Positions 24,787 to 34,689 are shown, counted from the stretch's first letter. The stretch is DNA of 64,000 nucleotides from CAZGCA01 sp964524145 (GCA_964524145.1 CAZGCA010000002.1:1-64000), one strand, 5' to 3'. Notes: a model not told the origin generated them from the sequence alone. Numbers and translations: made by a program.

Positions 24787-26408
24787 TGGCCTTCACACGA
24801 GCCGACCGAGGCCGCGCGTTCGTCCCGGAGAAGACGTATCAGCCCGCGTGCGGCCCAGAGCGCGAGAATGACCGAACCCGTCACGCAACAGATCACGAGC
24901 ATCTTGCCGGGCAAGCCCGCCGTGATCCCGCTCGTGCGCAGGATGTTGATCCACGAATCCCACAGGGCACCGAAGTTCCGTATGTAGACCGGGGTCAGGC
25001 TATCGGGCGCGTCGCGTACGAGCTTGACGGGGTAGAGGAATTGTGGTTCGCCGGTGAACGCGTTGTGGAACGCGCCGAGAAGCAGCCGCCAGCCACCGAT
25101 TATCGGGGAAAGGTTCGGGACGAAGTACAACTCGCCGAGTGCCAGCTCGTCGTACCGTATCAAGGCCTTCATGTAGGTCCCGAAGTATATGAACAGGTTT
25201 GGCACTTGCACCAGTACGCCGGCCATCAGCGATGTTCCGGTACTCAATTTCGTGAAGGCAGCTACGCGTTCGCCGTCTATCAGTTCAGCGAGGGGAAGCA
25301 ACATCAACGGCACCAGCGGCAACAGGTAACGCGGCCCCCAACTGTGGCCGCCGTCCCAGTGCTCGCGTGCGCCGAAGAAGAGAACGTAGAACACAACCAG
25401 ACCGAACATCCAGCCGGCAAGCACCGGCTCGCGCTTCCAAAACCTGCGAATACCGAAGACCGCCACTATCAGAGGCGGGCAGTAGAGAAACACGCTCTTG
25501 CCGGGACTCACAAGCAGCCCAAGAACCCCAACGTAAGGCGGCAGCGAGTAAAAAGATGACAGCAACTTGCCCATCGAGAATCGGCCCCGAAGATAGCCCA
25601 ACGCCACAAACGAACCGAAACTGAGTTTGCTGAAAACCGCCAAACCGACCAAGCCGATGGCCACCGGTAGTAAGAACACCGCGAGTTCCGCGGCGACTTT
25701 CGCTTTCCCCTTGCGGTCTCTGAGGCATGCGTGAACAAGCCAGCCCGCAACAAACGGCACGAGCAGGAGCCAATACACCTTGAGACTGATCGCGTACGCA
25801 ACCGAGACTCCACAAAGCAGCAGTAACCGCGCGGCACCGGTGCTCCTGTACCTCTGGCCGAAAAACGCTGCTGCAATGATGGCGAGCGTGCACGCCGGCT
25901 CGCTAAACATCTCGCGCGAGTACGACCACATCATTGTCCCGAACGCCAGGGACAACGACAACACGACGCCTGTTCGCCTGCGGTACCCCAACTCCCTGGC
26001 GAGCAGGTAAAGTGCAACACAGGCCAATGCGGATATGATCGAGTTTGTTGACGAGACGGCCATCTGGAGAAACCGGCTTTCGGGCGGAACATACAACTTG
26101 GCGCGGACGATGTTGGCAACCAACATCGCCGGTATCATCGTCGCCGTCCAGCCGGGTCCATATTGCGCGTACTGTTCACCAGTCGCGCCGATGGGTGCAC
26201 GTGTTTCGGCGTACGGCAACGACCGCACGACGGGAGGTCTGCCCGCCAGGAGCTCCGTGGCCGCAACGAAGCTGAAGTACCCGTCGCTGCGAACGCGTCC
26301 GCTCGATGTGAGCAGGCAGACGCTTAACACGAGTACGAAGAGGAACGCGCACGCGCGCGTTTCCGGGCGCTTCACCCATGACTTACAAGGCACACTCTTC
26401 TCTTTCAT
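24783..26408 (-). CDS. Polytopic membrane protein, probable GT-C type glycosyltransferase
   Basis: A 541-aa integral membrane protein with about 11-12 hydrophobic segments. The first loop after TM1 carries SDGYFSFVAA, an Asp-containing periplasmic loop like the catalytic DxD/ExD of GT-C enzymes. Later, HWDGGHSWGPRYLLPLVPLML resembles the conserved W-G-P-R motif of ArnT/PMT-like transferases. Such enzymes use polyprenyl-phosphate sugars outside the cytoplasmic membrane; alternatively it could be the polymerase missing from this operon. It lies 18 bases after the HEAT-repeat gene and overlaps the GT4 gene by four bases. Confidence 0.7.
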   Translation of the reverse strand: MKEKSVPCKSWVKRPETRACAFLFVLVLSVCLLTSSGRVRSDGYFSFVAATELLAGRPPVVRSLPYAETRAPIGATGEQYAQYGPGWTATMIPAMLVANIVRAKLYVPPESRFLQMAVSSTNSIISALACVALYLLARELGYRRRTGVVLSLSLAFGTMMWSYSREMFSEPACTLAIIAAAFFGQRYRSTGAARLLLLCGVSVAYAISLKVYWLLLVPFVAGWLVHACLRDRKGKAKVAAELAVFLLPVAIGLVGLAVFSKLSFGSFVALGYLRGRFSMGKLLSSFYSLPPYVGVLGLLVSPGKSVFLYCPPLIVAVFGIRRFWKREPVLAGWMFGLVVFYVLFFGAREHWDGGHSWGPRYLLPLVPLMLLPLAELIDGERVAAFTKLSTGTSLMAGVLVQVPNLFIYFGTYMKALIRYDELALGELYFVPNLSPIIGGWRLLLGAFHNAFTGEPQFLYPVKLVRDAPDSLTPVYIRNFGALWDSWINILRTSGITAGLPGKMLVICCVTGSVILALWAARGLIRLLRDERAASVGSCEGQ

Positions 26409-26426
26409 TTCCTCAATGGCCCGGAC

Positions 26427-27368
26427 TCAGTATGTGTCTCCAAGGGTTGCTTCTCCGGATTCGACTACGTGCTCGAAAATTCTTTGCGCCGCCTCATGCG
26501 CCAGTCGCGCCTCTGAACGGGGCGCCGTGACCTCAAATTTCCTGAGAACGTGCATGGAGCTTCTCTCGTCCAGATCCCGTCCCAACGCCCACAGCACCAT
26601 CCGGCGCACGCTGGGGCTCTCATCGCGCAGCGCTCCCTGTAACGCCACAGCCGCCTCGTGTCCGCCGATCAAGCCCAGGGATCGGGCCGCGAGACACCGC
26701 GCATCGCGCATCGGGCTCGACAACGCCTTGACAATGTGCGGAACCGCCTCTTCTCCCGCACGGCTCAGAGCCATCGAGACCTGGTCTCGGACGAAGAAGT
26801 TGTTGCTCTCGAGCATTTCCCCCAGAGCAGCCAGCGCGTTGCTTGTTCCTATCTTGCTGATTGTTTCCGCTGCCGCCGATTTAACCAGCGTACCATCTAC
26901 TCGTGCTGCGGCCACTATCTCGGCTATCGCCTCGTCGCCCACGCATGCACCTAGTGCCACGACAGCAGCACGCCTGACGTTGGCGTTCGGGTCCTTGAGA
27001 CCTTTGCGAGCCGCACTTGCACCGGCCACGTCGCCCAGCGCAGCCAGCCCACCAAGCGCATTAGCTCTGACACGCCAGTCATCGTTCTCAGCCAACTCAA
27101 CGAGCACCGGGACCGACCGTTTTCCACGGACGACAAGGTCGAACACCGCTCCGCGACGAACCCGCACGGCGCTATCAGCCGCCAGCCTTGCCAGCAGCGG
27201 GACGGCCTCCGCGCCTGAAATACCCCTGAGAATCCCAACGCTTTTGCCCCTGTCGCGCCAGTAGGAGCTGTCGGCTAAGCGCCGCGCTTCCGCGAGAGCG
27301 TCGCTCTCCTGCTGCGATTGCGCAGCCGGCACGGCTTGCAACACAAGCGGGAGAAGGACAAAGAGCAT
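26427..27368 (-). CDS. Exported HEAT-repeat protein in the envelope operon
   Basis: About 313 aa if started at the ATG at 27368, which gives a clean signal peptide (MLFVLLPLVLQAVPAAQS). An ATG 90 bases upstream, overlapping the flippase gene, is less likely. The rest is a run of roughly seven PBS/HEAT-type repeats: SAVRVRRGAVFDLV, DDWRVRANALGGLAALGD, NANVRRAAVVALGA, NNFFVRDQVSMALSRAGEE, MRDARCLAARSLGLIGG, SPSVRRMVLWALGRD. It would form a periplasmic solenoid for protein contacts, perhaps a scaffold for the assembly machinery encoded around it. It is unrelated in detail to the HEAT gene at 13567. Confidence 0.75.
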   Translation of the reverse strand: MLFVLLPLVLQAVPAAQSQQESDALAEARRLADSSYWRDRGKSVGILRGISGAEAVPLLARLAADSAVRVRRGAVFDLVVRGKRSVPVLVELAENDDWRVRANALGGLAALGDVAGASAARKGLKDPNANVRRAAVVALGACVGDEAIAEIVAAARVDGTLVKSAAAETISKIGTSNALAALGEMLESNNFFVRDQVSMALSRAGEEAVPHIVKALSSPMRDARCLAARSLGLIGGHEAAVALQGALRDESPSVRRMVLWALGRDLDERSSMHVLRKFEVTAPRSEARLAHEAAQRIFEHVVESGEATLGDTY

Positions 27369-27426
27369 TCGCACGAGGCCCTTACCGGCTCTCAATGAAA
27401 CTGTTCGATACTCCGGCACAGTGTCG

Positions 27427-28896
27427 CTACCGTCCGACGTGTCTTCTGCGACGCACATCGCCTACCACCTCGAAAACCTTCTCCAATTCGGCCCTTTCAA
27501 AGAAACCTAGAACGTACAGAACCAGCGGGAATAGCGCAAGGCTAAGAACCTTCAGTCCGATGCTGTAATGGGTCGCACTCACACCAACCAAGAAGGGGAC
27601 CGCAGTGACTATCGCGCCTGCGACAACTATCTTGGCAAGACGCACGTATTCGTACTTGATGAAGTACAAGGACAGCGAAACGCCGGTCGAAAGCAGCGCA
27701 AGAATGCCGTACGATACGAGCGTCGCCGCCGCTGCCCCGACCACACCGAATACCGGAATCAGCAGCCAGTTAAGCACCAGGTTCGCTCCCGCACCGACCG
27801 CAACGCAGATCGCCTGGTAGTGTGTGCGCTTCTTCAGGTTGACCCCCACGCTTGTGAGTGCATACAGGCCAAAGACAAGGTACGCTCCGACTATCCACGG
27901 CACCACGGCTCGCGCCTCAGCATACTCGGGAAATAGAAGAAGCACGTCTCCCGCAAACAGGACCACCGTCGCACCGGCAAACGTGAGCACAACCATCACG
28001 TAGGTCAGAGCCTTTGCGTAGAACTGTTTGGCCAAGTCTTTCTTGGCCACCGAGAACATCACGGGCAACCACGCGATCTGCACTGCGCCCACCAGCAACA
28101 TCAGCACCTTGCCAAAGTTGTATCCCATCTCGTATATCCCGAGCTCGTGGCGTGTTCCCATGAACTCGAGGAAATACCTGTCCGCCACCGTCATTATCAT
28201 ACCCGATACCGTTGCCGGAACCAATGGTACACCGAACTTGAGCATGCTTATCAACTGCTTTGACGAGAACCGAGGTACGATATCAGCTATTACCGGTACC
28301 GTGTAGGCCACTGCCGCCAGAGCAGACGAGATCAGCATGGCAACCAGCACGGCTAGCACCTTCTGGCCGGCGAAGATGACGGCGGCAACGACCAGGAGTA
28401 CGCGTACGGTGAATGTCGAAAACGCGAGTATGCCGTACAAAACGGACCGCTGCTCGGCCCGCAGTTTCGCTCTCGGCAACACACGAAAGAGGTCGAAAAA
28501 GCATCTCAGCAGGACCAGTCTGACGAGCAGCGGCTCGAGATCGGGTTCGTAGACCGCCGTCGAGAGCCGACCGGAAAAACACAGTAGCATGCCGATGCTT
28601 ACGGCAGCAATCGCAAGCATGAAGAAGAACGCCGTCGAGAGGGTTACCCTTTTGTCCGGAACGTCTTCGTGCATTACGGTCAATATGTACGCGGAGCCCA
28701 GGCCCAGTGGAAGGACCGCGCCCACAAAGAAAACCGTCGCCTCGAGCACTGCCAGCGTCCCCAATTGTTCGGTCGGAAGATACCTGCCGTAGACCGGTAT
28801 GAGAACCAAGCCCAGCGCCTTGCTCAACACGTTCCCAACACCGTATATCACCGTGTGTCTTGAGGCGGTCTTAAACTCGTCAAATAACGATGCCAT
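27427..28896 (-). CDS. Wzx-like polysaccharide flippase (MOP superfamily)
   Basis: A 489-aa integral membrane protein with about 14 transmembrane helices. The N-terminal pattern (TVIYGVGNVLSKALGLVLIPVYGRYLPTEQLG) is that of the polysaccharide transport / oligosaccharide flippase family, as is the later MTVADRYFLEFMGTRHELGIYEMGYNFGKVL. It would flip undecaprenyl-linked oligosaccharides to the outer face of the cytoplasmic membrane. It lies 9 bases after the TPR-protein gene, inside the lptF-led operon with a Wzz-like partner, which supports Wzx/Wzy-type export; a Wzy polymerase is not obvious. Confidence 0.88.
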   Translation of the reverse strand: MASLFDEFKTASRHTVIYGVGNVLSKALGLVLIPVYGRYLPTEQLGTLAVLEATVFFVGAVLPLGLGSAYILTVMHEDVPDKRVTLSTAFFFMLAIAAVSIGMLLCFSGRLSTAVYEPDLEPLLVRLVLLRCFFDLFRVLPRAKLRAEQRSVLYGILAFSTFTVRVLLVVAAVIFAGQKVLAVLVAMLISSALAAVAYTVPVIADIVPRFSSKQLISMLKFGVPLVPATVSGMIMTVADRYFLEFMGTRHELGIYEMGYNFGKVLMLLVGAVQIAWLPVMFSVAKKDLAKQFYAKALTYVMVVLTFAGATVVLFAGDVLLLFPEYAEARAVVPWIVGAYLVFGLYALTSVGVNLKKRTHYQAICVAVGAGANLVLNWLLIPVFGVVGAAAATLVSYGILALLSTGVSLSLYFIKYEYVRLAKIVVAGAIVTAVPFLVGVSATHYSIGLKVLSLALFPLVLYVLGFFERAELEKVFEVVGDVRRRRHVGR

Positions 28897-28905
28897 AGCA
28901 GCTCA

Positions 28906-30540
28906 CTATGATGGTGTTTGTTCAGCGAGGTCAGTCACCGGGGTGTATTCGCGCATCAACTTCCTCACCAACGGTATCTCGCAGAACACGAGATCGTCAA
29001 AACAGGCTTCCGAAGATGGTGCAAGGTTTGCAAGGTGCAGTTTGCCGTAAGTCGCGTCGAACGGAACCCGACCGCCTCTACACACCGTGGTCCACGCGGT
29101 CGTCACAGTTTCCGAGAACGCCCTGAAGCTCCCGACAATCTCGCCATCGTCGTCGTACCACGTCACACTCCAGCGAGCTTTGCCGCTCATGCCGCGCACG
29201 CTTCCCCATTGCAGAAAATACACCCCGCCCTCTATGGCAAACCGGTCCGACGTCAGCCAGGATTCTGCTCTGCCGTCGGGATTCCGCAACACAAGACACC
29301 GATCCCCGGCGTAGTCCGGTTGCGCGTCTTCCTCTATCCACGAGCACGCTCCGCTGCGACCATGAGCACGAAACCCGAGCGGCACGCGGTTCCCGGGCAG
29401 GCCAATCTCGAAAGCTGAGTCGTGCATTCGATTGGCCAAGGGAACTGAACAGATGACACGGCCGGCTCGCTCAACCGCAACGGCACCGGACACTCCAGGG
29501 CCAAAGGCCTGCTTGGGCCATGTGACCGGAAGTGGTCCTTTCGCCGCCTTCCAGACAAATCTGCCTCTGAACCGGCTGCTGCCTTTGAGTTCGCCAGGGA
29601 AATACGAGAGTACCTGCAGGTGCACGAAAGATGTCCGTATATCAGACTCCGGCACGAGCCACACAAGACGCTTCTCGCCTGCCGCACTAAAGGCATTCCG
29701 GGCCATCTTCCAATAGTGTTTCCTGGCCTCGTCATCCCTGCCAAGCCGATGTAGAGCGTCAACTGCCCTCGGGATTCCCTTGGGCCAGCCCGCTTCCTCA
29801 AACCAACGCAGCGCGTTCTCGAAGTCTCCTCGAAAGTACTCGATCCACGCGAGATATCGTGCCGCCTGTTGGCGCAGCAACTCGTTCTCGGTATCTGCTC
29901 CTGACAACAGAAGTTCATACGCCAAGTCCGCTTCTCCGTCGAGAAACAGAAGACGACCGCATACCACTTGCCCCTCACGGCTCACATCGCCAAAGGACGA
30001 AACACGTCCGTGCTGAGACAGATACGCAGCCACCGGGTCCCACCATCCAACCTGCGCACCGGCGCGTGCATGACCGTACGCAATCACTTCATCGAGCCAC
30101 CCGAACTTGCCCGGTGCAGTATCCCGGAACGCTTCGAGCGCCTCGTACCAGTTGTTCTGCGCCAACAGCAGGTAGGCTTGCGCGACGGGACGCAACGTTT
30201 CCAGGAGCGGCTGCGGCCAGAGAGCCCTCGGTACAGCCAGTGATTGCTCGAAAGACGTGCGAGCGTCTTCCCATGCCGCCTCTCGGGACGAGAGATAGCC
30301 GTGCAGACACATTGCGGCGACGTCGCGCCGGTCGACCTTGACAGCGAGTGCGCAACGTGCCTTCGCGTCGGCCGGGTTACCGGCGAGCGCCTGCTGTACG
30401 ACTTCCGCCTCCAGCCCTGTTCGCTGGAATTCGAGGGCCCCCCTCATCACTCGCGGCAGCACCACCACGACGGCATAAACGCACGCCAACAGCAGCACCG
30501 AGACGGCTGCCGCAACAACCCAGTCCGATTTCTTGGTCAT
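28906..30540 (-). CDS. Membrane-anchored TPR protein with C-terminal jelly-roll-like domain
   Basis: A 544-aa protein with one N-terminal transmembrane segment (residues 9-30). Residues about 45-320 are helical and TPR-like (DAKARCALAVKVDRRDVAAMCLHGYL, ARYLAWIEYFRGDFENALRWFEEAG). Residues about 330-520 are beta-rich with Trp/Gly patterns (WSVTWYDDDGEIVGSFRAFSE) like a carbohydrate-binding jelly roll. I do not recognise a named family. Placed between the Wzz-like and flippase genes, it may hold the glycan machinery together or bind the growing glycan on the periplasmic side. Confidence 0.65.
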   Translation of the reverse strand: MTKKSDWVVAAAVSVLLLACVYAVVVVLPRVMRGALEFQRTGLEAEVVQQALAGNPADAKARCALAVKVDRRDVAAMCLHGYLSSREAAWEDARTSFEQSLAVPRALWPQPLLETLRPVAQAYLLLAQNNWYEALEAFRDTAPGKFGWLDEVIAYGHARAGAQVGWWDPVAAYLSQHGRVSSFGDVSREGQVVCGRLLFLDGEADLAYELLLSGADTENELLRQQAARYLAWIEYFRGDFENALRWFEEAGWPKGIPRAVDALHRLGRDDEARKHYWKMARNAFSAAGEKRLVWLVPESDIRTSFVHLQVLSYFPGELKGSSRFRGRFVWKAAKGPLPVTWPKQAFGPGVSGAVAVERAGRVICSVPLANRMHDSAFEIGLPGNRVPLGFRAHGRSGACSWIEEDAQPDYAGDRCLVLRNPDGRAESWLTSDRFAIEGGVYFLQWGSVRGMSGKARWSVTWYDDDGEIVGSFRAFSETVTTAWTTVCRGGRVPFDATYGKLHLANLAPSSEACFDDLVFCEIPLVRKLMREYTPVTDLAEQTPS

Positions 30541-30584
30541 GCCCTCAAGGACGGTTCAGGTCGCAAACGTAACAGTCCGGCACG

Positions 30585-31838
30585 TTATCGTCGCGCGCTG
30601 GCCAGCGCTTGTGCCAGGGCTTCCTTGATAAACGCCAGCCCGATACCGACCGCCAGGCCAAAGCAGCCCGCTACCACGACGTTCAATGTTCTGCGCGGGA
30701 AGACTGCTCGTGTCGGCTCGGATGCCTCCGCCATTATCGTCACCGGCGGACTGGCTGACAACATCAAAACGGATAAGGCAGTATTCGACACCTGTTTCCG
30801 TAGAGTGCTTAACTCCGCCTCGGCCTCATTGGCGTTGCGGCTTAGTTCGTCCAGCTCGCGAGCCAGCTTTGCCCCCTCCAACGTCAGCGCCGCAAACGTC
30901 TCGTCAACTGCCTTCCTCCTTTGCTCCAGAACGGCTTTCCTGGCCTGAAGCCGGATTCTCAAATCCCGCAGTGCCCCTAACACACGAGTCTTATCCTTCA
31001 TCCAGTATCCGGGATCGAGCAACCCGCTCGGCGCCAGTGCCGACTCCCCCAGTATCCCGAGACTCCGAACGTACACGCTGCCCAGGAACAGCGTCGCGGA
31101 ACCCACATCAACCCCACCGCCTTCACCCGTCCGTTCGAGGAACGCGTCTAGCTCCGTGATCAGCACATCTATCCTGGCTTCCGCGGTGCGGTACTCTTCG
31201 ATCTCCTGGCTCTGGGCTGCAATACGCTCCTCGAACACCGACAACGTCCTTGTCTGCCCCGCCCCAAAGTATGGTGCGCTTTTGACAAGGTGCTTCTTCT
31301 CGAATTCTCCGAGTGCCTGGTGCGCCTCGCGCCACCGCTGCTCCGCAGAGGCGAACGCCTTCTCCACAGCTTCCTGTCTGCCCTCCTGCGACTGGCTGAC
31401 GTAACGCTGCGTAGCCTCGACAAATCCCTTCGCCAAGAGGTTCGCAGCAGCCGCAGCGAGCTTCGGATCGCGCGAGTCAACGTGCAGCTCGAACAGCGTC
31501 AATCCCTCGATCCTTTCGATCGATACCATACGACGCAACTGTGCCGTTGAGACCCCTGCGGCAAGCCCTGTTTCGCGTAATTCCTCAAGCACATCCTGCA
31601 CTGTGTTGTCGGAGGTTGCCAGCGACTTGTACGCCTTCGTGGTGTACGGCAGCGACGAATCCGCAGCGCTCGTCGCCACACTCTTGAGCTTCACCACGCC
31701 GCGATACACTTTCGGCAGCATCAGGCTCACCACCCCGCTACCGACGACCGACAGCACGAAGACAACCAGTATCATTTGCCTATGTTTGAGTATAACCTTC
31801 AGATAGCTTGCAAGATCGCTCTCAGTCCGTTCCGACAT
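30585..31838 (-). CDS. Wzz-like polysaccharide chain-length/co-polymerase protein
   Basis: About 417 aa. I use the ATG at 31838, seven bases after AAAGGG; one six bases upstream is too close to that site. The layout is that of polysaccharide co-polymerases: N-terminal Wzz domain with TM1 (ILVVFVLSVVGSGVVSLML), the MLPKVYRGVVKL transition, a long coiled-coil periplasmic part (e.g. 140-190 and 300-350) and TM2 near the C terminus after a Pro-rich segment (TRAVFPRRTLNVVVAG). There is no C-terminal tyrosine-kinase domain. It would set glycan chain length or couple polymerase to export. Confidence 0.85.
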   Translation of the reverse strand: MSERTESDLASYLKVILKHRQMILVVFVLSVVGSGVVSLMLPKVYRGVVKLKSVATSAADSSLPYTTKAYKSLATSDNTVQDVLEELRETGLAAGVSTAQLRRMVSIERIEGLTLFELHVDSRDPKLAAAAANLLAKGFVEATQRYVSQSQEGRQEAVEKAFASAEQRWREAHQALGEFEKKHLVKSAPYFGAGQTRTLSVFEERIAAQSQEIEEYRTAEARIDVLITELDAFLERTGEGGGVDVGSATLFLGSVYVRSLGILGESALAPSGLLDPGYWMKDKTRVLGALRDLRIRLQARKAVLEQRRKAVDETFAALTLEGAKLARELDELSRNANEAEAELSTLRKQVSNTALSVLMLSASPPVTIMAEASEPTRAVFPRRTLNVVVAGCFGLAVGIGLAFIKEALAQALASARR

Positions 31839-31860
31839 CGCCATTCCCTTTCACCTTCAG

Positions 31861-32499
31861 CTACAACCCGCAACGGGTACCCTTGCGGTCCCGGCACAGC
31901 ACCTCCTGCACCGTCGACACGAGCATCCCAACGGGTTCACCGTACTCGGAGTCTCCCGGCACAACGAAATCCGCAAACTCCCTGGTCGGCTCAACGAAGG
32001 TCGCGTGCATTGCCCTGACGGTTTCCAGGTACTGTGTCACAGTATCCTCCACCACTCGACCGCGCTCCTCGATATCGCGTTGCAACCGCCTGATGAACCG
32101 GATGTCCGCCGGCGTATCAACGTAGACCTTCAGATCGAGCAATTCCCGCAACTCCTGCCAGTACAACGCGAGTATGCCTTCAAGGACAATGACGTCTTGC
32201 GGCTCGACACGCACCGTGCAGTCTGCGCGCGCATGCTGTTCAAAGCTGTACACGGGACGCTCGATTGCCACCCCGCTCTTCAGCATGCGAAGCTGCGAGA
32301 CGAGCAGATCGATCTCGAACGCGTCGGGACAGTCGTAATTAAGATTCTCGCGCTCGCGAAACGCGAGATGGTCTCTATCCTTGTAGTACGAGTCCTGGTA
32401 TACAATCGTAACCCCTTCGTCTGCGAGACTCTCGGCGAGCGCACGTGCAAGAGTCGTCTTGCCGGCGCCCGTGCCGCCGGCGATACCCACAGTCACCAT
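31861..32499 (-). CDS. Uridine kinase-like P-loop kinase
   Basis: A 212-aa cytosolic kinase. The Walker A motif is GGTGAGKT at residues 8-15 (the typical enzyme has GSGSGKTT). YQDSYYKD and NYDCPDAFEIDLL match the uridine-binding segments, and VIVLEGILAL matches the uridine kinase / phosphoribulokinase core; RFIRRLQRDIEERGR is the lid. It would phosphorylate uridine or cytidine. Its place inside an envelope-glycan operon, 24 bases after GT2 and 22 before wzz, could supply UMP for nucleotide sugars, or it may phosphorylate a lipid or sugar instead. Confidence 0.85.
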   Translation of the reverse strand: MVTVGIAGGTGAGKTTLARALAESLADEGVTIVYQDSYYKDRDHLAFRERENLNYDCPDAFEIDLLVSQLRMLKSGVAIERPVYSFEQHARADCTVRVEPQDVIVLEGILALYWQELRELLDLKVYVDTPADIRFIRRLQRDIEERGRVVEDTVTQYLETVRAMHATFVEPTREFADFVVPGDSEYGEPVGMLVSTVQEVLCRDRKGTRCGL

Positions 32500-32523
32500 T
32501 GCGGTCAGCCCGCCTCCACCACG

Positions 32524-33480
32524 TCACTCATCCTGCTGTCCCAGATCGAGTTCCAGGCATCGAACTCTTCGCAACGCATCCTCGAGCAGTCGCCGGTTGG
32601 CACCGATCAGGTCGGCCATCAGACCGAACATCACCACCTGAAAACCGACAAGCACGAGGATGCTCGCCACCAACAGTGATTGGATGTGACCGCGTCCTCC
32701 TCCCGTGAAGTAGAAGTACAGGAAACGCGTTATGAGTGCGACCCCGCCCAAACCGATCGCAACACCTATGTACGTAAAGATCTTCAGCGGCTCGTACATC
32801 GCGTAGATTCGCACTATGGTGCCCACAGACCTCTTGACATAACTCGCGGCAGTCGGTGCCAGCCGCGACTCGCGCAGGTTCTCGTTGGTTCCCACGGGAA
32901 GGTGTGCAATCGCAATGCTCTTCTTGCCGGCTTGAATGACGGTCTCGAGGGTGTATGTGAACTCCGAGATAACGTTAAGACTGAGCGCTGCGTGGCGGCT
33001 GTATGCTCTGAACCCGCTCGTGACATCCGGTATCGTCGTTCCTGACAGCCCGCGGACAACCCAACTGCCAAACTTCTGCAGCGCTTTCTTGGCTATCGAG
33101 AAATGCTTGATATCGTCGATAGGGCGGCATCCGACTACTATGTCAGCCATACCACTGAGGATGGGCTGTATGAGTCTGGGTATTTCCGAAGCTTTGTACT
33201 GGTTGTCCGCGTCAGTGTTCACAATGATATCCGCGCCCAGCTTGAGCGACGCATCGAGCCCGGTCTTGAATGCCTGGGCCAATCCCTTCCTGTTGGTCAG
33301 TCTGATGATATGATCAACATCATGCTCGCGGGCAACCTCGGCGGTCCTGTCGGCGCTGCCGTCGTCGATCACCAGGATCTCTACTTCATCAACGCCTGGG
33401 ATCGTCCGCGGAATATCAGCCAACGTGACAGGTAACGTCGTCTCTTCGTTGTAACACGGTATCTGAATAACAAGCTTCAT
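32524..33480 (-). CDS. GT2 family glycosyltransferase, polyprenyl-phosphate type
   Basis: About 318 aa from the ATG at 33480. The GT-A domain contains IQIPCYNEETTLP, VIDDGSADRT and the metal-binding NTDADNQY, followed by TSGFRAYSR. The C terminus has two transmembrane segments (IFTYIGVAIGLGGVALITRFLYFYF and SLLVASILVLVGFQVVMFGL). This is the architecture of DPM1/GtrB-like enzymes, which move a sugar onto polyprenyl phosphate; that product is what the GT-C-like protein in the same operon would consume. The upstream ribosome site is weak. Confidence 0.88.
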   Translation of the reverse strand: MKLVIQIPCYNEETTLPVTLADIPRTIPGVDEVEILVIDDGSADRTAEVAREHDVDHIIRLTNRKGLAQAFKTGLDASLKLGADIIVNTDADNQYKASEIPRLIQPILSGMADIVVGCRPIDDIKHFSIAKKALQKFGSWVVRGLSGTTIPDVTSGFRAYSRHAALSLNVISEFTYTLETVIQAGKKSIAIAHLPVGTNENLRESRLAPTAASYVKRSVGTIVRIYAMYEPLKIFTYIGVAIGLGGVALITRFLYFYFTGGGRGHIQSLLVASILVLVGFQVVMFGLMADLIGANRRLLEDALRRVRCLELDLGQQDE

Positions 33481-33603
33481 CTCGGTCCCGGAACCTCGCT
33501 TGAGACTACTCGTCAGCTCGACATCCAACCCCCTGAATCATAGCACCTCCGCCCGGGCGTTTGCAATCCAGACACCGAGAATCGGTACGCCGGCCACGTC
33601 CGA

Positions 33604-34683
33604 TCACTTCTCGGTTTTGAACATCAGCGTCAGCCCCGCTGCCAGGAAGACCATGTTGGCCGACCATGCCGACAACCACGCCGGCAGGTGCTGCGCCTTG
33701 CCCAACCCGACACCGAGCCCGAAGAGAAAAAGATACGTCATGGACACGCACACGCTTATCCCGAAACTGAGCGCCAGACCGTGCCGTTTAAGCCTGAGCG
33801 CGAAGGGTATCGCAAGAAATGCTATCACAAAATTCGTGGCCGGCATTGCCGCCTTGGCATGGAAATCGACCCAGCGTGATGGGTCGCCCAGACCTGCGTC
33901 GCGCATCGACGTTATCTCCCGATGCAGGTCCAGCATGCCCCGCTCCTCGGGCGGCACCTGCTTCGCCGCCAGGATCTCGGGCGTTACGAAAACCGGGGCT
34001 TCCATAACCTCGAAATGCTCGCGAGGTTCCGTACCGTTCTTTATCTGTATGCGGTAGCCGTCCTCGAGGTACCAGTGACGCGTGCCCGAGTCCCATCGCA
34101 TGCGGCTGGCCTCGAGCTTCTCCACAACGCTGCCGTCACGTTTGAACGCGATCAGTACGTCGGACCCTGCTTGCACGTTCGGATCATACGTTCTCACGAT
34201 GCACGTTGACCCCTGCTTGCGATTGACCCACGTCAAGGACTCGGTATCCATCGGTCTGTCGCTCAACAGCTTCGTGCGCTCGATCTCGTGCGCTCGTGCC
34301 GCCGTGGGCGGTATCACAAACTCGTTTACCAGGAAGACGCACACCGCCACAAGCGCAGCCACAGACACGGGCGCGCGAATGACGCGATAGAAACTGACGC
34401 CGCCGGACAGCAGTGCCGTGTACTCGTTGGATCTTGCAAAACCGCCCAGGACGAACAACAGGGACAACAACACCGCCACCGGAATCACTTGCAGCAGAAT
34501 CGTCGGCAGGAAGTTCGCGTAGTACTGGATCAACACGCGCACGGGAAACTCGAGTTCCACGATCTCGTGGCGTTTGTCGCTTATCATGTCAATCAGACCG
34601 TACAGGAGCATGAACGTCACCATACTCAAAACCATGAATGTCAGAATCCGGGTCGCAAGATACCTGTCAACGAGCTTGATCAC
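33604..34683 (-). CDS. lptG: Lipopolysaccharide export permease LptG-like
   Basis: A 359-aa member of the YjgP/YjgQ permease family. It has the expected order: N-terminal membrane part (YLATRILTFMVLSMVTFMLLYGLIDMI), two further helices, a soluble beta-jellyroll between about residues 130 and 265 (TCIVRTYDPNVQ...HWYLEDGYRIQ), and three C-terminal helices, including FVIAFLAIPFALRLKRHGLALSFGISV, the conserved family segment. With LptF and the ATPase LptB it pulls lipopolysaccharide from the inner membrane. It lies six bases after lptF. F and G assignments follow gene order and are tentative. Confidence 0.88.
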   Translation of the reverse strand: MIKLVDRYLATRILTFMVLSMVTFMLLYGLIDMISDKRHEIVELEFPVRVLIQYYANFLPTILLQVIPVAVLLSLLFVLGGFARSNEYTALLSGGVSFYRVIRAPVSVAALVAVCVFLVNEFVIPPTAARAHEIERTKLLSDRPMDTESLTWVNRKQGSTCIVRTYDPNVQAGSDVLIAFKRDGSVVEKLEASRMRWDSGTRHWYLEDGYRIQIKNGTEPREHFEVMEAPVFVTPEILAAKQVPPEERGMLDLHREITSMRDAGLGDPSRWVDFHAKAAMPATNFVIAFLAIPFALRLKRHGLALSFGISVCVSMTYLFLFGLGVGLGKAQHLPAWLSAWSANMVFLAAGLTLMFKTEK

Positions 34684-34689
34684 GTCGAT

